A stretch of DNA of 64,000 nt from Cydia pomonella (lineage: Eukaryota; Arthropoda; Insecta; Lepidoptera; Tortricidae). The position numbers were made by a program, and so were the translations under genes. Of the stretch, positions 52,430-64,000 are shown piece after piece. How positions within the stretch are numbered: the first letter of the stretch is position 1; every line of letters starts with the position of its first letter. Where the stretch lies: positions 6,758,001 through 6,822,000 of the forward strand of contig NC_084721.1 in assembly GCF_033807575.1 (NCBI RefSeq), in the 5' to 3' direction. The notes beneath the pieces are model-generated. The model was not told the origin of the DNA. It made no database searches and worked only from the letters and a program-made list of their open reading frames with translations.

Positions 52430-52600
52430 TTAAACTAGACCCAGTACGATCGCGAATTTATGTTGCTACCTTTATATCCGACGTTTCGACACAGGTTTCA
52501 CTGGTCGTCGTCGCAAATAACTGATATCCCAGCTAAATATCAAAACAGGGATTTGCGTAACTAATATATTTACTAGTATATTGTACTCTGGAAAAAGGTA
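52430..52600 (-). mobile_element. Fragment with the 'gtgtcgaaacgtcgg' motif
   Basis: The minus strand contains 'gacgaccagtgaaacctgtg' and 'tcgaaacgtcggatataaag'. Variants of 'tcgaaacgtcgg' recur near the ends of many arthropod retroelements. Only this fragment is present, so class and borders are uncertain. A 10-bp dyad (AAGCATGTCG/CGACATGCTT, 52685-52722) follows. Confidence 0.4.
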
Positions 52601-52795
52601 CTGCTAGACTCTGGAATGATTAACCAAAATAAAACATTTTTAGGCGTTTAAATGTTTATTTTATAGACGTAAATAATATGTATTAAGCATGTCGATCCAG
52701 AATTATATAATGCGACATGCTTTCGAATCGAGTTCGCATGGTAGCGCTGCAGGGCCCGACGCCCCCTCGGCCACCTAATCTCCCCAACCCCCTCG

Positions 52796-52803
52796 TGACG
52801 TCA
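52796..52803. promoter_or_regulatory. Consensus CRE palindrome TGACGTCA
   Basis: A perfect CREB/ATF-type octamer in a CpG-bearing unique context ('ctcgtgacgtcaccac'). First of four in an 8-kb span. Confidence 0.5.
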
Positions 52804-53856
52804 CCACTCATAGGTTTTTTGGCAATGAAAAAGGAATGATAAAGCCCCCTCAGATTATACGTTTTTCACTTTTTTCGAACAGTCGCGTGCGAGACGAGAC
52901 GGCGTTATATAGGTCATTGTTTTGTTTGTTTCCAAAAACATATGCGCATAATCAGTTGGCCTGATTCCACTTGCCTACTGTTCGTAGACTGATAGCGCCG
53001 GTTGCCAAGGGGCTGTCGAAGCTTTTTACTCGAGTGTCGAAGAAGGGTAATGTTTTTGGTGTTTGTACAGATATTTTTTTGGTGCGTTCTGCATTACAAA
53101 CGGCTTGACATGTATAAACGCTTGTGGTGTCGTCAGACTCCTTAAAGTAGTACAATTGACGTAAACAATATTTAAAGTTATGACATGAAAAAATAAGCTA
53201 TGTAAAATGTGCTTGCTTTAGGCCTTACAGGCTTACAGTCAGACCAAGATCTTCTGCTGGGCATTCACAATCACAAAGTGTGGTAACATCATTAATGTCA
53301 AATTTCTATGAAAACATGACGTCTACAATGACACTTCCTCACTTTGGTCTATTAAAATCGGTGCAAGGTTAGTTTAAAATACGGGCTCTATAGACCTGTA
53401 CCTTACCTGCCACGTGCCCAGACACCTATCGAACTCAACTCCATAAATCCCACCGAACCCAATATTTTAATTGACACTCGATATGATCGTAAACATCGTT
53501 TTTTTACGATAACGGGACTAAACAGGTTTGTGAATGGCGGGGTGGGCATCAATCACACGATCAGCTGATCGCCGTTTTCCTTTTCATCTCGTACTTTATG
53601 TAATTAATAGCCCGCTGCGGGCGCTCGCGCGACGCAGTTGGTAATAGGCGTAGGCGCCGTTAAGGCGAGCAGTACGGAGATGACTTTGGAAATATGGGTA
53701 TGGGTACAATGGTAACACAGTTTGAACATTCTGAAACTTTATTGTGACGCGATAAGGGTGGGTCTTGCTGTTAGTATGGTACACCAGCTTGCGATCATTT
53801 ACATTAAATTTGATATGTTATGTAGGTACTTTCGAAAAAATAGTAGAAGTAGATAG

Positions 53857-53934
53857 AGTCTCTTCGGAAAGAGAAGAGTCGTGGAATGTATTGGGCCCCA
53901 TACATTCCACGACTCTTCTCTTTCTGCACAGACT
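53857..53934. ncRNA. Candidate 78-nt hairpin with 25-bp perfect stem
   Basis: Arms 53867-53891 and 53900-53924 are exact reverse complements ('gaaagagaagagtcgtggaa' plus 'tgtat') around an 8-nt loop. Beyond a symmetric 3-nt internal loop the stem resumes with 'agtct' and 'agact'. Length and internal-loop placement are precursor-miRNA-like, but perfect pairing is more typical of a young inverted duplication or an siRNA hairpin. No match to a known miRNA recognised. The ncRNA label is provisional. Confidence 0.3.
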
Positions 53935-56459
53935 ATAATTGGTGTAACACTTCCTTGATATAAAAATATATATAACTACACCAAACATCTACTATTGCCT
54001 ATGGAGAAAAGTAATTTAAAAAAATAACCCCTTTTACTTAAATACCTAACTTAATTTTAATTTGGAAGTTGTTTAAGTTTTTACTCATGTTATTAATTTT
54101 GTAGACAATGTATTTAATTAAAACAATATTTGGCAGACTAGGTTCGAGCATGAGCATGACGCCCAACAACGAACATTTCATGATACTACGCGCCTTAAAC
54201 CTCGAACGTCCTTACGACCTTTCAAGCTGCGCGGGGTCTCCGAACTAGACGCCTCGATTTATGACAGTCACGTACTGATTACATGAATGAACTGCTTATG
54301 GGCTGATCCTCCACTGCTTAGTAGATACGATACTCACCGCGAATGCTGATCGCGGGTTATCCGCTGTTTAGTTACTTGCTTACTTGCCCGGCGGACATCG
54401 AACCGCGCGGTGACTTCTATTGTTAAAACGGGGGAAGTTTATTTTGAATTTTATAAAGATAAAGATCGTATTGTGTAGTTATGAATGAAGAAGTCATAAA
54501 CTACCGTAATCATTAGGGTTAGCTTAGAAAAAACGTCATACCTCAATACAACTTTTTGTTATCATTATCCAATATTTGCGACGGTCCGGGCACGAGCCAC
54601 AGTTTTTATTAACGACAAAAAATCTTTTCAGAAGCTTCGCTTTCATTGTTCGATTATTCGGCGAGAAATCCTAACAGGTGTCCGTTTAATGGGATCGTAT
54701 TTAGTCAGTCGGCATTAGGCTCCCATAAATACCCCGCCTCAACAAGTGACAGAGGCCCGCATCACAACGAGCCCGTATAAGTATCAATTTATGAACAGAA
54801 GGGAAGGCCAGTCTTCGGTGTTTCGTATTTTTTTCCAAGTCACTCTGTTGGGTAACGGAGTAACGGAACGTGTCGAGAGGGGCCGGCTCGTATCGCTCGC
54901 TGGTTTCTCATGCAATGTTGCAACTCGCTGGAGGCTACGGTGTGGGCAATACACAGTACAGAGAGCGGACTCGAGGCGTAAGCCACGCGTGTGTGGGTGA
55001 CGTCAACGCGCCACTTTCTCCATACTTTCGTCGTTGGCGCGCTAAAAAACAGAGCGACTAGACGAAGACTATTAATACTTGCGGTGCGACGTCGCACGCT
55101 CTGTCGCGCGAAACTATACGGAATTGTTTTCTACATGTACCTCGCATGCTCGCGAGCGTCGACTCTCCCTCGTCGCTACTAGCGTTCGATTATAATGATA
55201 TAGTTGAGTATGTTTGCTACGCTTCAGCTGGTTTAGAGCCTAGGAATAGTTAGGTAGGAGACTGGTGAATCAGGCGGTCGAGCGCGCCGCCAGCACGACG
55301 CTAACTCGGCGTGCAAACAACACGCGCAGCCGCTTGGAGCGAGGTCGGAGCGGCCCGGTAATGCAAATAGCCCGGCTTATTTCGCGATATTAAATTCAGC
55401 TTTAATTCGCACAGAAACATCGAACAAGTAAAATCCATTTGTTGGCATCGTGCGCCTGTCTAATTAAGCTCTGTCATAGACTCTTCGAAGGCTCTATTAC
55501 GAGCCGCCTCCAAACTTAGAGCAGACTATCAACACATTCGGTATTCGATAAGAGAGCCGAGGCGGCCCAAATTGAGTTTTATTTTTATAGAAGCAAGGGT
55601 GATATTGTGAGGCGAGATTGAAATTCAGCTCGGTTCGGTCGGTGTGACAATTACGGCGATGCGGCCCGCCCTCGCGCCGCGCCGCCGCAATCGATAGGCC
55701 TAGCGAGGGCGGGCGGGGGGCGCGGCGTGCGGGCGGCGGCGGCTCATTACTTATGCAAAGCAGCAGTGAGCGCGCACGAGCAGCACACCGCAGCACGCCA
55801 GCAGCCCCCGAACTGACCTTAACTCCACATCGATTAATCGACCCAAGACTCGGACTCCGACCATTCAAATATCAACAATTCAGTCGCCCGATAAAGCGGG
55901 ATTGGAAACTTTTCATTCGGGCAGGGTTATAAAGCGTATAGGAAAGTTAGAAAGGGCCCTAATCTGCAAGTTGGCAATAGACTAACGGAGCCCATTACTG
56001 AATTCGGGGGCCGTCTTTGTGCGCTCCCTCCGGCGGGCCCTTCGTTACCCGCTGCAGGAAGGGTCGCCCCTGACTTTTGTCTCCTCTCCGCTATTCAGCC
56101 CGGCTCGCTACAATATTTCATTTGTGGAATACCCGCGTTAATATTTATTCACGTGGACGGGTCCGCTCCTAAACTTTTGCGACTCTGAATAGGTGCAATT
56201 TCGACTATGAGCTTCATAATTGTAGCCTAATTTTGCATTTAGTTGACCATTGTGAATTCTGCTGGGGTAAGGAAATGGGAAAAAGATACTTTAAGCAGTC
56301 TCATAATCTGAAACTGCTTTTACGATTTAACTTTCAGACTAATGTTTTGTGAATCATAACCGTCTCAAAAGATTACGTAAAAGTCTGTAAAACATTTCTT
56401 ACCTACCTACTTTCTCCTATGCCTTTGTAGCGTCACTAAACCAAAATCATTAGCAACAT
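53935..56459. other. Repeat-poor, CpG-containing DNA, no gene called
   Basis: Contains GC-rich patches at 54880-55180, 55260-55370 and 55660-55800. The 123-codon minus frame at 55497-55868 sits on the last one (Arg/Pro/Ala-rich) and has no motif. A perfect POU octamer ATGCAAAT lies at 55361-55368. No exon accepted. Confidence 0.4.
54998..55005. promoter_or_regulatory. Consensus CRE palindrome TGACGTCA
   Basis: Second perfect octamer ('gtgggtgacgtcaacgcg'), within a GC-rich patch at 54870-55110. Confidence 0.45.
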
Positions 56460-56524
56460 AGTTTATTTTTAAAACACTAAAACCAACCTGTTCTAGGTTG
56501 GTTTAAGTGTTTTAAAAATAAACT
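56460..56524. repeat. 65-nt hairpin, 30-bp stem
   Basis: Arms 56460-56489 and 56495-56524 pair with a single mismatch ('aaaacactaaaaccaacct' against 'aggttggtttaagtgtttt') around loop 'gttct'. A foldback remnant or structured RNA. Confidence 0.72.
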
Positions 56525-59500
56525 AAATACAGTGCGAACGAAAAGTTCGTCAAAGTTACTGTAAACCGCCACATCATCGTGTGTCAGCGGGCAGCTTCCG
56601 CGATAAACTTTACGCGGCAAAACTCCCGCGCTTTATAACCAAGTTTACCGGGTATACACCCCGCGGCACCGCTACCCCGCAGTATATACCATACCCGCCG
56701 GTATATAATGTAAATTGGACGGTCTGGAGCATTGCGGGCGCGCTTGCGGCCGCCGCTGCACGTTCCGCTGCCTCTGAACCTTTGTCCTCTAACTTTTTAG
56801 CCTTCGACGTAATGATTTTCAGAACGTGGCTTAAATTTTTATTTTTAACATCGTCCTTTATTTAATATAGCATTTATAAAAAAGCATATATTTGATAAAA
56901 GAGGGTTCAAAATTTAACTGAAATAAAATCAGATCGCAATGCGTCACAAATATTAAGTATTTTAAAATTAAATGTCGCATTATCTTACTAGTAAGTACTC
57001 GATCGGCGTATGCATTTGTTCTTCAACGATTAAAATCAGCGCGGTGCTTCAGCAGTATGTTACGCACTTTGATACGAAGCGGTATCGCGTCTTATCACGC
57101 GTTATCGCACCAAGGTGACGGCCTGGAGCGATTGCTCAGCTACTGATAGCACACAATCATTTCTTCGCCTTTCGACATTTACGTTCTCAGCTTTAACGTC
57201 CTGCAATTAGGAGAATTTACTTTTGCATACTTTTGAATTTATTTATCTTTATATACCGTATAGTCTAGATAAAATACTTGTTACTTTTTAGAATTTTTAC
57301 GTTTATCACGGTACTTGTACATAGTAATCGTCGGCTATCGTATCGAATTGATAAGCAGCGACACAATCGACTTTGCCGCATACCTGAAGAAATCTATTGT
57401 TTCGATACTGTCGTTGAATTTCAAAATTAGTAGTTTTCTTCACCTTAAATCTGAGGGCGCGAAACTTTTCAAAGTTTTCGCGCCCGGCCAATTATGTGCG
57501 AAAGGAGTATCACATCGGCGAAGGCCACGTGCTCTGTTGACGTTAACAAAGTTTCCCGATGCGGGGAAAACTTTGTGACATGTGAGTGGTAGATACTTAC
57601 AATATGAACCCCTCTCGCGCCTCCGCACCGCCGCCGCCGTGACTCAGCGGCGCCCTCGCGCGACGTCGCCCCGTCTACCCCCGTGGAAAATTTATACCCA
57701 CCCTCTCTTCGAGAGCATTAGACCCCGGCCCGCCAAATCCGACCTTATCTTGGAACATCAAAGAACGTTTTCCCTCGTATCGAACGCTCAAGACAAAGGA
57801 GCAACGCCGAATTTGCCAAAAACGAACCGTAACTCCAGAGGGATATAGTTTGTAATTTATGTGGCAAACAGAGTCATATACCACGAAAACGCAGCTGTGA
57901 CGTCACATAGCTCGTAGGCAACTCGATTATGAATGCATAGGTTAACTCAAAATTAGTTCTAATGTTAAGTTTTGTTCAGAATATCCATCTCGACGCTAGT
58001 GATTATATACTATACAATACATAGCTCACACAATAGTTGTCTATATAATTACTAAATTTACTTAGGACTATACTACTACTCGAAATTGATTCTCTTGAAC
58101 CTAACAACAAAGGCGTGCATGAAAAATGCGAAATTAAAGTACGAGTTTCGTTCGCAATGCTTTTTTCTCTAGCTTAGTTAGACGGCCGGGTGGCTCGGCA
58201 GGCGACACAGCTCCGATCGCTCCCTTAATTCCCTGGCGCGAGGTGGCGCGACTCGAGAGCGTGTGCTCTCTCATCTCCTTAATTCGTCCTTCGCCGCAGC
58301 CCCCCGGCGGGCGCGGGCGGGGGCGGCCTCCCCTCTTCGTTAACCCGGGCTGCCCCCCTTATTTATGCCCGGCGCGTGGGGCGGGAGGGTCGGCCGGGGG
58401 CGCTCTATCGACGTCCATGTACGCTGCGTCCGTGTGCTGGTGAATTAAGAGCGAGTCGGCTTTCATTTTGCTAAAGCTTCCAAGCTCGTGTGCTCGCCTT
58501 TCAGGCGCCCCACGTCGGTGTGCGCACCTTCACCCTACCCACTTTAGACTTTACGCCGCAGCGATAAGGTTTTAAGCCGCTCGCTCCACCCCCGCTTTCA
58601 GTGTTTTATAACTTCAGAGAAGGCGAGGAGGCGGTGGAGTTTTTGTGAGTGGAAGGACTTTTTTGACGTACGTTTTTTATGTTTTACTCGGTTAGGGTTC
58701 GCTAAGATAACGACGTCTCACAGAGGGTGAAAAGCGTTCTAGCAGGAGAGACATGTTTGCTGCATTGCTGTTTGAAAAAAAGAGCATGTTTACGTTGCTC
58801 TCGAAAAATAAGCATATAAGCCTATAGATACCTCTTTAATTATGTAGAGCTGAAACTAGAGTAGGTATTTAACAGAAACATAGAATACTAGACTGTAGAA
58901 CAAAAGATAGAACAAGTCCCAAGTTTCTTAGCAAGAGCGGGGGCGAGTGGGGGCTAAGTCTACGCACAGCGTCTTCAGAGAAAGTGAAATTTAGCACAAG
59001 TTCGGAGAAATATAACACTGCCGCTGCCTCCCCCGCCCCCAAACTTGAGGGTGGCAGCGAACGTGGCTTATAACAATTAAATTTATTCGCTCGCAGGCTT
59101 TCTATTTGTTACCTAAAACAAAAAGTTTGTGTCTAAACTTCAGCAAAAATACTTAGGATTTAGTTAGTTAGGCTGGGTCGGATGCTTCTAAACTCTGAGT
59201 AGAAAAAGAATGGCTGCGCTCCTAATCACGCCAACAAAGCTTACCGGGGAAGCATGGCATATTAACGTACGGGGTGGAGCACTTTTATGTATAGGTACCT
59301 TAATTCGATGCTAGAGCTATACAAGAGTTAGTGCTTGCGACGTCTCATGTGGCGGGACGTTTCAGACGGTTGAACGACCTTTGTTAAGGTGTCGTTTTCG
59401 GGCAGGTTATTTAGTACGGGCGTGGAGGCAGGCGGGGTGAAACTGGGTCACTCCGGGCCAGCCACCCACCAATTATGTACACGCTCGTTACCGGACACGC

Positions 59501-59900
59501 GTTTTTCAATCACATACATATTTAATTGGGCATCACGATGCTGAAAATGTGTTTCAAATGCCATGTTTTACAGGTTCGGTATTCAAATTACGTTTTAGGC
59601 TATGTCTGCTCCGCTTTGGGATTTAGAGTTAACTAGGTACGAACTAAATAAATAAAGTGGAACTAAATAAGGTACGTTTGTGTCTAAGGACTTTTATTCT
59701 GAGCTTTGTAATGTTTCATCCTTGGATAGATGTAGTGCAGATATACGTAAGAAAAGTCAGGGCAATGTTGACATCCCCTCAAGTCAATGACTCCGCATTC
59801 CAGCAAACTTCAATCACGCTATACATTTCCGAGTTCCGGAACTCCTTACAAGACGGAACGTGAGCCCTAACTTGTTGCATGGATGCACCGGGGGTGGGGG
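56525..59900. other. Repeat-poor, CpG-containing DNA, no gene called
   Basis: Unique sequence with GC-rich patches at 56730-56770, 57600-57690 and 58280-58400 ('ccccccggcgggcgcgggcg'). A short dyad at 57549-57576 ('acaaagtttccc' and 'ggaaaactttgt') is noted. Overlapping frames of 61-94 codons on both strands lack motifs. No recognised mobile element. Confidence 0.4.
57898..57905. promoter_or_regulatory. Consensus CRE palindrome TGACGTCA
   Basis: Third perfect octamer, here extended to a 10-bp palindrome ('tgtgacgtcaca', 57896-57907). Confidence 0.5.
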
Positions 59901-60876
59901 CGGGCGGCCGTCTTCATAGTGAATGGGCGCGAGATGTCGTGGCCACGTGCTCGTATGGAGATCCACCATTGATAACGCGGCTTATCGCCCAACGGCCGCC
60001 GAGCCCAGGCACCTGCAAATATCGTACACGAATCGTGATGGTCTGAAATCATCGCATCGGTCTGGATACTCGTACATACGAGTGTAGCATTCTGCACGAG
60101 GTTACGTTTCGTTCCTCGAGAGACTTTAATATTCAAATTTATAATTATGAGTATTAGTCTCACTATTTATACCTATATGCCAGCTCAGTTTTCCTTTAGG
60201 TATATTTTATGAATAAAAAATAATAGAAGTAGCTACTGGAAACATGGTTTTTGTATTTGGTTATTTTATTACGATTACAACAATCTTATATTCTAGTCAA
60301 TGTTTTATTTGAAAACTTTGTGCAGCTTCATATTTTGAAATGACGATACAGATTTATATTTCGTAGCATTAAGATTGCGAAAGCTTAGAATAGACGCGTC
60401 CTTTTTCGTAGAGTCATAAAGCAAGTCGTAGCGGAGCAATTAGCAGCGGGCGTAGCAAGTGCAGCCTTGACACTGACCGCCCTAATGTCGCACCGGGCAT
60501 GCAAACCATCTTCATCGGACAACAATAATAGTTGTGAACGGTGAATGAACACATTAGCGCTCGGCGCCGGCGGCGGCGGCGGGCCCGCAGAGTCATTACG
60601 CGCCCCCATTAATCACTGCAACAATCGGCCGATATCTCGCTATTTACAAACGCGGGAGCACGTGCTCGCGCTCGTACTACGCCGAGTGTATTGACCCATT
60701 TAGATAGCTCGACCTTCGCGCGGCCATTGTGTGCGAAAAACATAAAAATAAGTTTTATTGCGGCGTCGTTATGCGTATCGCCGCGGCCCGTCACGCCGCG
60801 CGCCCGACAGCTGATCGCTACGTGACATTTTTATTTTATTCGCTCTCTTCCGGGGATTCTCCGAGATACGTGCCAG

Positions 60877-60884
60877 TGACGTCA
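60877..60884. promoter_or_regulatory. Consensus CRE palindrome TGACGTCA
   Basis: Fourth perfect octamer ('gccagtgacgtcataatc'), close to a CpG-rich block ('gtacggccgcggccctga'). Confidence 0.45.
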
Positions 60885-63271
60885 TAATCTGCTCGCGTAC
60901 GGCCGCGGCCCTGATTTATTATCTTAAAAGCTAGCGGTAGCGGTGTAAACTTCCACCCCGACCGCGCACTCGTGTGATTTATGCCTCGCCCGTCCGCAAT
61001 GTCAGTGTTAATCGCAGTGCCTTGAACCGGTTCATGCGACACACGTTATGTCGCGTCGGCACCTAATCAATCGCTAACTGCACTGCCCATTTATCGACAC
61101 GATAGCTCGCTCCAGCTGAGTTAGTTCCTCATGTTACGGAAATTCTCGCGACGGCGACGCGGCTCATAGATTCCGAGAACTTCTCGATACCAAGGTTTAT
61201 ACAGGCACCTTGCGCGAAAAACTCTATAAAGTTTTATAGAGGTGAATGTTGGTATTGATCAGGGATGTGTGGATCTGATGGAGGCAGCCGACATTCCACG
61301 CGGCGCGCTCAGACGAAGGCGGTTCGGGGAAGCGTGCGTCATCTCATCTCGCGTTCTACCGACAAAAACTACAATTTTCCCTTTCAATGCATTGAGTGGT
61401 TGCAAGTCGGTGATCATAAAATAAAAGCGCATAACGCCGACCGCGCACGCGTCCGCGCACTGTAAACAATGCGTTTCGGGAATTCCCTCTTTTTTGTGTG
61501 CACATTCCTGAGGGATTCCTTTTGTTTGCTTTTCTACGCTTTATTTGTTCCACTTGTCCGTCGTCACCTTGAAACCCTTTGAACGCGTATAGCGGTAAAC
61601 AAATAGGTCTGTAGCGCAACATTATATTAACAGAAAAAACGTACTCGCTCATCTGAATACAACGAACTGTCTACCAAGAACAAACAAGCAAAAAGCTACT
61701 ACGATCGTGATGCCGCTGTTATGAATATGTCTACTAATGTTTACATATGTCTAGGTCATATTTCGAACGAAATTTTGCTTCTAACTATGTATATTGAACT
61801 GTAAAACAAATATTACGCATTGAGTTCAAGAAACAGCTACTTCTGTTACTTCAATAACTTTACTCATCTAAATACATTCAAGAGCTACATATTATAAATA
61901 AAGCCTTTAGTCATGAGATCCGTGTTAAAACAAACATAAAATTCTGCTTATTATCGAAAGAATTAAAGAAGTCCCCCGTCCGAGCAGTAAGTGGCCACAG
62001 GCGAGAAATAAAAAGCTCTACGGCTCGCACGAAGCTGCGCGAGCGGCGGGCCACCAAACAGGATGTGGGACTGGTTCTGAGGCACACAGGCGCAGCGCAG
62101 CGCGTGCGCACGGCACACAGGCGCGCGCGGCCTCGCCGCGCCGCTCACGGAAATGTGCGTGCCATGCCGCGCTCAGGGTTTCTGCTTGCTGTTGCTCACT
62201 TACTCTGTTCTCTCAGGGCTGGCTCTTTGGTTTCGTAATGTAGCGTTGTAACCGGGGCTTTTCGGTCGCCGTATGACCCACAAATTGTTCATGTGGCGAA
62301 TGTTCTATTAGGTTCGAATAATTATTAATTATATGTCTAAGAAATATTTTCTTTCAGAAAAAATATACTATATATAAAATACTCGTACGTGCACTGCTTT
62401 TTGAGTTGAAACAAATTGGATACATGTTCTTTTCTTACCTTCATTTACGTTCATCATACGTGTAGATTTGCTTTGGGAAGAACAAATGAAAATTCCAATC
62501 TCAAGGCATTCTAAATTGAAACTGTGACTCAAAGCAGTAAGGTTTATTATAGCACGTCTCAATTTCTCAGATCGTCTGGCATTTCGTAGCCGTGCCGCAG
62601 CAAAAACCCGCATTGGAGTTTATTAAAAGTTTCCTAACTTAAAGAGTCTATATAGAACCAAGCGGACGATATACTTATTTTCTTCCATCATCCAGCTACT
62701 AGAAACATATACTAGTCGAGATGAAGTGTCTAGTTTAATTGACGAGGTTTCAATTGGGCTGAACTGCAGTGAAGTGGTAACTCGACCTCACTCGCTGACT
62801 GCTCTACCTACTACATTTTGTCAAATACTTTGTCACTACATTTATTTTGAAAACGCACTATGTACTGACAAGTGCATAACATATTTTATGAAATTAAATA
62901 AACATTGGTTGTCAAATTTGAGCTATGTTAGAACAAAATAAATATCAAATTAACGTACAACATTTTGAGGGCTTACAGAACTTTCAGTGACTTTAAGAAA
63001 GACTTCAAGAAATTTACTCTTTAATGAACAACAGCAACATGTTTGGTGTTATAAATATCTAAAAACATAATGATACATGTATAGCGAAAATTTAAGATTC
63101 CATATAATGTAAGATTATTTTAAACATGAATCCATTAATTTTAACCATTTTGCAATAGTCATTGCATTGGAAACTCTCAAGTGATTTGATCAGATGCGTA
63201 AATCTTTGATTATTGCAATCAAAGATGAGCCATTTCGCGGCTCGCCAGCGGCTCCTTTTATGGCCCGATAA

Positions 63272-63279
63272 ATGCAAAT
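63272..63279 (+). promoter_or_regulatory. POU octamer ATGCAAAT in a homeodomain-site-rich patch
   Basis: A perfect octamer preceded by 'tttatggcccgataa' (TTTATGG is a Cdx/Abd-B-type core) and followed by 'ctagtaattag' within 25 bp. Such clustering is seen in developmental enhancers, but short motifs also occur by chance. Confidence 0.3.
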
Positions 63280-64000
63280 AATTCTCGCTAGTAATTAGAC
63301 GTAGCTTGCCGTCATCTAGATAGCCTTATCGGTGGTCTAGGCTGATCTGGGTTTGAAGGATGCGAGTGCAAACCCTTTATAAGGACGGTCTGAATGGTGT
63401 GATTATTGTATTGTCTTATTCTCCACGGTCCTCTTTCAAATAGGGAATCTATGTAATTTCTCAATAATTTGAAGAGATCTTGTTTAAGATTAGTCCATAC
63501 TTGAGATTGAGTATAAACGAATAAATTATACAAACTTCTCTTCGAAAAACTAGGACGGTTCATTTTTGGTTGGTCGATTTAATTATTGTTTTTTAATCCA
63601 ATTAGACTAAAAGAGTGATTTGGTCAGTTGTAACAAAAATTGTCAGTAAATACAGCTGCCTAAGCTGCGATATTTTAAAAGCGGTTGCATTAGCTTTTTC
63701 AAATCTCATAAAAGAGCACCTGTAGCCAAAGTGCGTGCGTCTCAGAGATCTTGAGCAGGTCCATAACAAGCCCTGTGAATGAAACCGCCCTGCCTATGCC
63801 CAACGCTCACTGAAAACGCTAACTAGAGTAACTGCGACCTCGAGGCCCGTTACAACGATACCTACGTAAGGTCATCATTATGCTGGCTCACTCAAGGCGA
63901 ATGCAAAAGCTATTGAAATACCAGCCCTCCGCTATTGTGGACGTTAATGGTTAATCGGTCATTCCGATCGCTGCGTCCGATTTCGATATTGCGGAATAAA

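Larger units (their letters stand above)
59901..64000. other. Repeat-poor DNA to the window end, no gene called
   Basis: Unique sequence with CpG-rich patches (60540-60600, 60770-60920, 62040-62160) separated by AT-rich DNA. 61213-61242 holds a small dyad ('ctctataaa', 'tttatagag'). 63240-63310 combines a POU octamer (63272-63279) with homeodomain-type 'taattag' cores. Frames up to 98 codons have no motif. Confidence 0.4.

Noticed and set aside
53883..53890. 'tggaatgt' resembling the miR-1 seed
   Set aside because: It lies at the loop end of the 5' arm, so a mature miRNA starting there would cross the loop. The rest does not match miR-1.
55497..55868. 123-codon minus-strand frame
   Set aside because: Arg/Pro/Ala-rich over a GC-rich patch with no recognisable motif; a stop-poor composition effect.
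1..64000. CRISPR arrays, operons, toxin-antitoxin or phage modules
   Set aside because: No regularly spaced identical repeats with unique spacers, no co-directional gene runs and no recognised prokaryotic genes. The repeats are eukaryotic mobile elements.

Overview
The window reads as nuclear DNA from a moth or butterfly (Lepidoptera). The evidence is its repeat content: several copies of a tRNA-derived SINE with a TGGCCTAGTGGG A box and GGTTCAAATCC B box, a second tRNA-derived SINE, the dispersed repeat that opens with 'agggttccgt' and closes with 'cgagtccgactcgcacttg', and remnants of non-LTR retrotransposon reverse transcriptase C-termini of the kind seen in lepidopteran genomes. These are recognised from general knowledge, not by a search. 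There is no bacterial-style gene organisation. No open frame exceeds 154 codons, and I recognise no intact host protein-coding gene.

Layout. 1-1.15 kb: tandem ~250-bp units running into a large inverted repeat. 2-7 kb: retroposon family A copies, a SINE, a palindromic MITE and two GC-rich islands. 7.2-9.7 kb: a duplicated 28-bp minisatellite array joined to the left part of an inverted-repeat element, then a run of small MITEs. 10-12.2 kb: dispersed repeats and SINEs, one with a perfect 16-bp target-site duplication (TSD). 13.4 and 16.6-17.1 kb: GC-rich islands. 17-19.5 kb: short repeats, MITEs and an inverted pair. 21.4 kb: LINE relic. 23-26 kb: a CpG-rich TIR element, then a SINE broken by both a hAT MITE and a LINE 3' end. 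27-32.3 kb: dense MITE cluster. 33.3 and 35.5-36.1 kb: LINE relics, the second split by a SINE. 36.4-38 kb: families A, C, F and E. 38.8-41.3 kb: GC-rich, promoter-like DNA with a candidate first exon ending in a perfect CAG|GTAAGT donor. 44.6-46.9 kb: a 2.3-kb hAT-type element with an 8-bp TSD and nested retroposons. 47-64 kb: repeat-poor, CpG-containing sequence with scattered hairpins, four perfect CRE palindromes and two POU octamers. This last stretch looks like intronic or intergenic regulatory DNA of a gene whose main coding exons lie outside the window.

The window therefore tells mainly a transposon story. Insertions can be ordered by nesting (SINE into LINE, hAT MITE and LINE into SINE, SINE and LINE into hAT, retroposon A into family C, SINE into SINE). 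Several non-autonomous DNA elements show superfamily-diagnostic target sites: 8 bp for hAT, TTAA for piggyBac-like, and CAG/CTG or TTA for PIF/Harbinger-like. I found nothing that supports a new enzymatic or defence system. The most interesting items are a CAG/CTG-targeting MITE family with variable cores, the minisatellite/MITE co-duplication, the perfect hairpins, and the candidate promoter and first exon.
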